This document shows, one piece after another, positions 60,101 to 64,000 of a stretch of 64,000 nt of DNA. Source of the DNA: Holothuria scabra (Eukaryota; Echinodermata; Holothuroidea; Aspidochirotida; Holothuriidae). Made by a program: the position numbers and the translations under genes. The notes beneath the pieces are model-generated. The model was not told the DNA's origin and made no database searches. It was given only the letters and a program-made list of their open reading frames with translations. The stretch is taken from assembly GCA_037179385.1 (NCBI GenBank), contig CM074193.1, positions 8,143,547 to 8,207,546 of the forward strand, given 5' to 3'. Numbering within the stretch: position 1 is the stretch's first letter; the number at the start of each line of letters is the position of its first letter.

Positions 60101-63006
60101 AAGAATGTCTGATTCACAATTAGGACAATTTACTGATAATTCCTTGGTACAACAACTGGAATTTCCTGTCCAGTTCACAATTTTCTGTGGCATCCATTTG
60201 CTTAACTGTTTAAGTGTGTTTTCTCGTTATTGTTAAGTAGGTATCTTACTTTAAATGTACTGATTATTTCTTATTTTATAGGTCATGTAGCACTTCGTCT
60301 GAACCATACAAAAAAGACACACTTGTTTGAACTTTTTCTATTTTTTGTCATGAAGGTCTACCAAGAGCAGTATCTTTGGAGGAGACCCCTCGGAGGACGC
60401 CCTCCATCTTCTGCATCGACCACTAACAGCTAAGTCCTGGGTCACACTGGACGAAGTACCCATCAGGCAGACCCGTAAAGATATAGTGACCGTGGACCTT
60501 GACAAACCATACAACAGGTTTGTATTATCAGCATTTTAAAGGACGATAAAATCGCTTCCAAAATACAATGCCTTTATTTTGTGATCTAGTACAGTAATTT
60601 GAACGGTTTTAAAATTTCCCCGAATGAAGACTGAAGATGAAAAGTGGCATTTTACATTGTGATATGTAGACCATCGAACTTAGTACAGCAATAAGGCCGA
60701 GCGAAGAGGCAACACATTCTAAGTTTTACACCAATATAATGCACTGACATGATATTACATGATCAAATGTATCTCTTAATGAGCTGGAAACATGTTGGTT
60801 CTTTTTCACCTTTTCTCCAGATTGCTTGTTCTGAGAATGACTGCCGATTGTCGTTATCCTGTGGAAAATGTTGCAAACACATTCGAACAAGCTCTTCAGA
60901 TAAAATATTCTAAAATAATCCTCGCACATAAAGTCGACGATTTAGAAAATGCTGTCGTACTGTGTGTGCCGAGCCGACAAGTTGAGGGCGTGCTTCGAAA
61001 GCTTGCGTCGGATGGGTACGAGGCCCCGTCCGAGATGAGCGAGGAACTTCCCTTGACTGAAGGAATGGAAATAGAAATGAGGTAAGAGACAAAATAGCCA
61101 GCCTGGGAGAGATTGCTAGCAACAGACGTAGCATTATCAATGTTCGAGGGAATTGGTATGTTAGGTTTATTCTTTTTTTGATGATTTGGTCGCCGACGTA
61201 GCAGGCTTAACGGCGTAGTTCTTGTTCAGATATACGCTTGAAAAGCTTGAAGGGGGTCGGGGGATGACTTCGCTAGCTCCATGTGGTAATGGTTGGGTGG
61301 TTTTAAGGTTTTGAAATCTCTTTGTTTTTTATGGAATCCGACGATTTTGGTTATTGGATTTATTTAGTTCGGCAAGCCGAACTTTGTCCGTTTGATTTTT
61401 CCAGTCTGATATTTGTCTGTTTGAACACGCTCGTCATGAACACCGTTCACTATGAATAATCAACGCATTGGGACAAAAATGAAGTATTTATCTCTGTTAA
61501 ATTTTAGGATCTTCTAAAAAGAGCCCAAAATCCCGAGCGTTGCTTTGCATGCTAAGTGTGGCACTGAAGCGATGAAACTTAAACCAGGCAATCAACCACT
61601 TAAAATCGCCTAAATCTCCAGCTGAGCATGCGCGAATACTTACAACTGGTACAGAAACGTTTAAATATCATCTGCTTTGTGCTTAAAAGATACGTTTATT
61701 TACATTTTATGTCCAGCTGTGTTTTGAAAAGTTGGCAGATTTTGTTTTTGGCACACAAAAGTGATCATGGCACGCCGAGTTCCAATAATTTTCCTTTTAA
61801 GCACTGACAAATTTCTCTCTCATCAACATTCTCATTTTCTTCGTTTGTAGATTTACGGGAAATATCAAAGTAGTGAACCATGAAATAGTTAAAATGATCT
61901 TCCACTCTCAGCGACGGACCAGTATCGACCTCAGACTTGACGTAGCTAACCCGTATGGTAACTACAGTTCGTCCGATTACCGCGGTATGCTGGAGTTTTA
62001 CGGTAAACCGAAAATCAAGCTGCAAGACATGGAAGATCCTGAAGAAATTCTCCTGAGAGAAGCAGAAGCCAAAGTAGAAGCGAAGAAAGGACAAAGAAAG
62101 GAAGAAAAGAAAGATAAGAAATCTAAAGAAAACAAAGAACAAATTCAAAATGTCGGCAATGACACACCATACCAATTGTGCAAGATCCCCGTTTCGTTGC
62201 CTAAAGTAAGTGACTATCAAACGTATTTGAAATAGGGGCGATCCTACACGCACTTTCGCTTTCGATATTGATTACTTTCCAAGGTTTCCTGTATTTTTGT
62301 TTTGATCTATGATTTAGAGAGAGAGAGAGGTCAATGTTTTAGGCGTTACTCTATTTTGCGTTTTGAGCGTCCATTGAACAACAATTGTTACGACGGTGCT
62401 GTCGTGACGCGTATTGATACCACCGTCCATCTACCGAAAGCATGATCAGTGAATTCAAGCACATCATTTAACTTCCTGCACCTTTTAAAATTCCACACAG
62501 GCCTATTTTTTCTTATCCTATTGCTATACTCTACCCAATTTCGATACCGTATATTAGGTTACACTGTTCTTCAAGCATTACAATTGCCATAAAGATAAAA
62601 GTTCAGTCTTGACCGAAAACTCTCATCGAAATTTCGTGTTTTATTTACACAGCGTGATCGAGAGGTAGATCTCACTGTCAGCCAAACTCGGGCAAAAATT
62701 GCAGATGTGTCGGGCATTACATGTAACGCAAATTTAGAATGGCTGGCCGGTGAACTGGGAAACGAATGGGAATCCCTTGCAGCGTACCTCGGAGTAAAGT
62801 CTAACAGAATGCAGAGTATAAAGAGAAACTTTCCAGGCAATCAAACAGCTCAAATATTCAACATGTTAGTAACTTGGAGAAGTCGAATGCCAAAGTCGTA
62901 TGACAAGGAAAGAAAACTTCTCAGAGGGCTGGTAAGATGCGGACGATACGACCTCTCGGAAGAACTGAAATATAGAGATGAGGAATTTGAAGAAACAGAC
63001 AATTAG
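47459..63006 (+). CDS. DTHD1: DTHD1, death domain-containing protein 1
   Basis: Ten exons (47459-48104, 52795-53416, 53922-54259, 55117-55325, 56367-56549, 57228-57490, 60356-60517, 60821-61081, 61851-62205, 62653-63006) join in phase to 3393 nt, 1130 aa. Order: charged disordered N-terminus; helix around 165-215; Ala-rich coiled coil about 217-280; very acidic stretch 285-350; second acidic stretch near 480-530; conserved core with EYRLVVAIPYTATPR and the ZU5-like KSSTDSRISLTYPVG (about 555-680); a Lys/Glu-rich linker near 970-995; and a C-terminal death domain (about 1035-1115) with NLEWLAGELGNEWESLAAYL and LVTWRSRMP. Vertebrate DTHD1 has ZU5-like plus death domains and is shorter; function there is poorly known, with an adaptor role inferred. 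An in-frame TAA at 47450 supports the start. The death-domain call is stronger than the exact orthology. Confidence 0.87.
48105..52300. other. DTHD1 intron 1, most of it
   Basis: No second gene seen. A SINE tail in inverse orientation (GGAGTTTTACGGCCCAG, CCAACCAATTGGTTAAAGTC) lies at 49995-50052. A direct A8 run at 48326 and AT-rich filler otherwise. Confidence 0.5.
52305..52556. mobile_element. family C MITE in DTHD1 intron 1
   Basis: TTAA at 52301-52304 and 52557-52560; ends AGGTCAAGAGTAGTCCCCC and GACTGCTCTTGCCCT. A decayed second copy appears to follow directly at 52561-52745 (TTCAAAGTATCTTTTATAG, GAGGTAAACTAAGCAG, CTTCAAGTTAGTGTGATTGC). Confidence 0.78.
52795..53416 (+). CDS. DTHD1: DTHD1 exon 2, Ala-rich coil and acidic tract
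   Basis: Acceptor TTTCACAG; donor GTACGT (chosen over GTATGC four bases later because only it keeps phase with exon 3). Encodes an Ala-rich heptad-like helix (SNAKAALARLALEVSETSQL, ELAAAQAAVMAEAA) and then a long Glu/Asp run, followed by Ser/Arg-rich sequence. Confidence 0.85.
53595..53818 (-). mobile_element. tRNA-derived SINE, best preserved box B
   Basis: Read on the minus strand: a tRNA-like head with anticodon arm CCGC-CTCTCAC-GCGG (Glu CTC-like loop), T arm CTGGG-TTCGATT-CCCAG with consensus box B, then the family tail (AAAAATGGAACCTACTGCC, CACAACTGGGAAAAAGG, CCGTAAAACTTCACC). Lies in DTHD1 intron 2, antisense to the gene. Confidence 0.82.
53922..54259 (+). CDS. DTHD1: DTHD1 exon 3
   Basis: Acceptor CCTTTTAG; donor GTAAAC. 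Encodes LRLSEDSGDETVGCIIRSND, then NPNFFICRLAPDL, and an acidic 60-residue stretch. The ETVGCIIRS part looks like folded, conserved sequence; the rest is disordered. Confidence 0.88.
54552..54660 (+). mobile_element. tRNA-like SINE head
   Basis: GGTTTGGTTGATAGAGCAC (box A-like) and CAGGGTTCAAGTCCCAG (box B) with a G-run between, then CATACCCAATACTTTA as in the SINE tail start. Joined to a partial family E repeat (54660-54850: CATTTTGGTGAAATTTGCAT, AAGATATGAACAGG, ACATTTTCAACAAAAAGGG). Confidence 0.65.
55117..55325 (+). CDS. DTHD1: DTHD1 exon 4
   Basis: Acceptor AAACAAAG; donor GTAAGT. AT completes Asp, then 69 codons ending EHK. Contains the beta-rich EYRLVVAIPYTATPRMATSR and FVVKMKTGSSADWTIL, start of the ZU5-like core. 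Confidence 0.9.
55820..55995 (+). mobile_element. tRNA-derived SINE, 5' truncated
   Basis: Box-B-like ACTCGATTCCCAG, then CATACCGAAGACTTCAAAATG, CACAACTGGAAAGAAAGG and GCGTAAAAC in SINE order. Intron 4 of DTHD1, sense. Confidence 0.7.
55996..56366. other. DTHD1 intron 4, 3' part
   Basis: A G12 run at 56079 followed by CCCCCTGAGCCCCCGGGGC, otherwise AT-rich intron. No gene. Confidence 0.5.
56367..56549 (+). CDS. DTHD1: DTHD1 exon 5, ZU5-like segment
   Basis: Acceptor TTGACAG; donor GTAAAG; exactly 61 codons. Encodes GPFIEVRVNMANGCAFAVVA and GGLLKSSTDSRISLTYPVG, a ZU5-type GGxL...ISLxxPxG pattern. Confidence 0.92.
57228..57490 (+). CDS. DTHD1: DTHD1 exon 6
   Basis: Acceptor TACTTCAG; donor GTAACA. 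87 codons plus AG. Encodes VQPAEQAVSELRSRMKHCSD, LTHSSRKGFDQPVTLALSCP, and a Ser/Lys-rich linker. Confidence 0.9.
58200..59280. repeat. tandem array, about 145-bp unit, roughly seven copies
   Basis: The landmark TTGAGATATC recurs at about 58533, 58678, 58823, 58971, 59116 and 59262, a spacing of 145-148. Units contain CATCCACATA, AAATATGAAATCTATCCAAG and GGTGACCCCAGATGACC followed by TTTGACCTCC. The last phrase contains TGACCTTTGACCT (for example 58586-58598), a match to a DR1 nuclear-receptor element. Identity drops towards 58200. Confidence 0.88.
59281..59325. repeat. CA microsatellite
   Basis: Imperfect CACACA/CATACA run at the right edge of the 145-bp array. Confidence 0.85.
59393..60355. 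other. DTHD1 intron 6, 3' part
   Basis: No gene or clear repeat. An alternative acceptor TTTTATAG at 60281 exists but would run into TAG quickly; the chosen acceptor is GTCATGAAG before 60356. Confidence 0.5.
60356..60517 (+). CDS. DTHD1: DTHD1 exon 7
   Basis: G completes Arg, 53 codons, AG left over; donor GTTTGT is weak. Encodes STKSSIFGGDPSEDALHLL and KSWVTLDEVPIRQTRKDIV. Phase fits both neighbours. Confidence 0.82.
60821..61081 (+). CDS. DTHD1: DTHD1 exon 8
   Basis: Acceptor TTTCTCCAG; donor GTAAGA. Encodes LLVLRMTADCRYPVENVANT, AVVLCVPSRQVEGVLRKLAS and the acidic EMSEELPLTEGMEIEMR, apparently a folded second beta-rich domain. Confidence 0.9.
61082..61850. other. DTHD1 intron 8
   Basis: No repeat family or gene recognised; a G-rich patch at 61249-61262. 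Confidence 0.5.
61851..62205 (+). CDS. DTHD1: DTHD1 exon 9
   Basis: Acceptor TTTGTAG; donor GTAAGT. 118 codons in phase. Encodes FTGNIKVVNHEIVKMIFHSQ, RRTSIDLRLDVANPYGNYSS, then a Lys/Glu-rich helix (EEILLREAEAKVEAKKGQ) and YQLCKIPVSLPK. Confidence 0.9.
62653..63006 (+). CDS. DTHD1: DTHD1 exon 10, death domain and stop
   Basis: Acceptor TTTACACAG; stop TAG at 63004. Encodes the six-helix death domain: LEWLAGELGNEWESLAAYLG, SNRMQSIKRNFPGNQTAQIF, NMLVTWRSR, ERKLLRGLVRCGRYDLSEEL. The WxxLAxxLG and LxxW patterns match the family. Confidence 0.94.
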   Translation, partial: RDREVDLTVSQTRAKIADVSGITCNANLEWLAGELGNEWESLAAYLGVKSNRMQSIKRNFPGNQTAQIFNMLVTWRSRMPKSYDKERKLLRGLVRCGRYDLSEELKYRDEEFEETDN

Positions 63007-63044
63007 CAAGTCAGATCGATTTCTGGTTGTACATTTGTTTTTGA

Positions 63045-63050
63045 AATAAA
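63045..63050 (+). promoter_or_regulatory. DTHD1 polyadenylation signal
   Basis: AATAAA 39 bases after the DTHD1 stop codon, implying a very short 3' UTR. Confidence 0.7.
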
Positions 63051-63194
63051 GTGCACAATGTCAAACGACACTAAAAACTGTTTCCAGGGATCACATCCGG
63101 GTTTGATACAACAGCAAATTTTAAAGCACCGACTGGGATTCTTCTGAAATTACGGAAATGAAAAGTTTAACGTCAGTGTTAGAGGTATATTTTA

Positions 63195-63255
63195 TTTCTA
63201 GCTATGGGGTTTTACGGATCAGTTTTTAAACAACTGGTTTTAACTTGGACCGGTC
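63195..63255 (-). mobile_element. SINE tail fragment
   Basis: GGGGTTTTACGGATCAG and AACAACTGGTTTTAACTTGG are the inverse of the SINE 3' end (CCGTAAAACTC). Confidence 0.55.
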
Positions 63256-63379
63256 TAGCTATGATATGCTGGAATGTACTTTAAAAAATAAACCAAGGTT
63301 GCTTTTTGCTGGAATAACTTGGTAAGGCCTCTCTGTACAACACGCTACGCATACGAACAGGAAGTGTTCAAGGTCATAA

Positions 63380-63600
63380 ATCATTTTTTTATTTCAAAGG
63401 GAAACAAAGCAGGTTGTATGAGTTGTGCACCAGAAAGTCATAAACTATTGCGAGATGGGCTATTTTGTTTTAAGAGAATAAATTTCAACATCTCAACAAT
63501 GGAACAAGCTATGACGATGGGATTTGGATGAATAACATTCATTTCTTAAGCTCTAAAATATGTAATTTTAAGGGTCTAGACTTTAGGCATGCTTTTAATC
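63380..63600. mobile_element. family D MITE, half copy
   Basis: AAAGGGAAACAAAGCAGG, AAAGTCATAAACTATTG, AACATCTCAACAATGG and TTTAGGCATGCTTTTAA follow the right half of the element at 11852-12409 in order. Confidence 0.6.
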
Positions 63601-64000
63601 GGAGGTAGTCCAAATGGTAGCAAAGAAATTGTACAGCTGGTTCAGTTCTTCTCTATATTGACTTTTCGATGTAAGTAGGGATGGGCAAGGAAATGGAAGT
63701 TCCCAAGATTTACACAAACTTAGATTTTGTATCATGATTTCTTTCAGAACATAAATAGCCCTATATTCCTATTTCAAAATACAGGAAAAGGCAGTGAATT
63801 AGTGCCTTTACTCCATCATAATACAATGGCATAAACACATAAAACCCATCAACTTGGGGGCTTGCTTCTTGCTTCTAAGGAACAGGCAACCAAATTAAAC
63901 CCCAAAATTCACACTGTCCTGTATCACTTTCGCAGTTCATTCATGTGGGCTTTGCTTTTGAAAATCGGTCTCCTGAAAAATCGTGGATTCAACAATGCTA
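63601..64000. other. window end, nothing recognised
   Basis: No coding motif or repeat family was recognised on either strand. Confidence 0.5.

Overview
This is an animal (metazoan) nuclear genome window, not bacterial. It is AT-rich, its genes are split into short exons with GT-AG introns of up to 5 kb, and it is crowded with degenerate transposon fragments. The single-copy orthologues (YRDC, HUNK, DTHD1) and the repeat style fit an invertebrate deuterostome. My best guess is an echinoderm, perhaps a sea cucumber, but species level is inference only.

Three protein-coding genes can be read exon by exon. (1) YRDC, + strand, 3287-11329: four 3' exons of the threonylcarbamoyl-AMP synthase used for tRNA t6A modification; the first exon was not found. 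(2) HUNK-like SNF1-family Ser/Thr kinase, - strand, 31818 to 15745: seven exons and a predicted 805 aa. It is tail-to-tail with YRDC. (3) DTHD1 (ZU5-like region plus C-terminal death domain), + strand, 47459-63006: ten exons and a predicted 1130 aa, with an in-frame stop upstream of the start and an AATAAA 39 bases after the stop. The three genes do different jobs (tRNA modification, kinase signalling, death-fold adaptor) and nothing suggests they act together.

Layout: 1-3.2 kb transposon debris, including a decayed MULE-like transposase; 3.3-11.3 kb YRDC with repeat-filled introns; 11.3-15.7 kb intergenic with a long-armed MITE; 15.7-31.8 kb HUNK, whose introns hold a 1.8 kb composite fold-back element, a 2 kb hAT-like element with perfect 8-bp target duplications, several TTAA-flanked MITEs, an intragenic segmental duplication and a LINE 3' end; 31.8-47.4 kb a 15.6 kb gene desert of MITEs, hairpins, short tandem repeats, a long TA tract and a LINE 3' end; 47.5-63.0 kb DTHD1, with MITEs, SINEs and a 145-bp tandem array in its introns; 63.0-64.0 kb downstream repeats.

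Local repeat names used below: family A (ends TTAACCCTTTACC), family B (ends AGGCCAATTCTCTCACC), family C (ends AAGGTCAAGAGCAGTCCCCC), family D (copy at 11852), family E (copy at 10617), family R (interspersed, first copy near 1790), and the tRNA-derived SINE. Families A-E, and one further element nested at 26222, are flanked by TTAA or near-TTAA. No CRISPR arrays, functional rRNA or functional tRNA genes were seen. The most unusual item is the composite fold-back element at 23566-25358. I do not see a convincing new multi-gene system.
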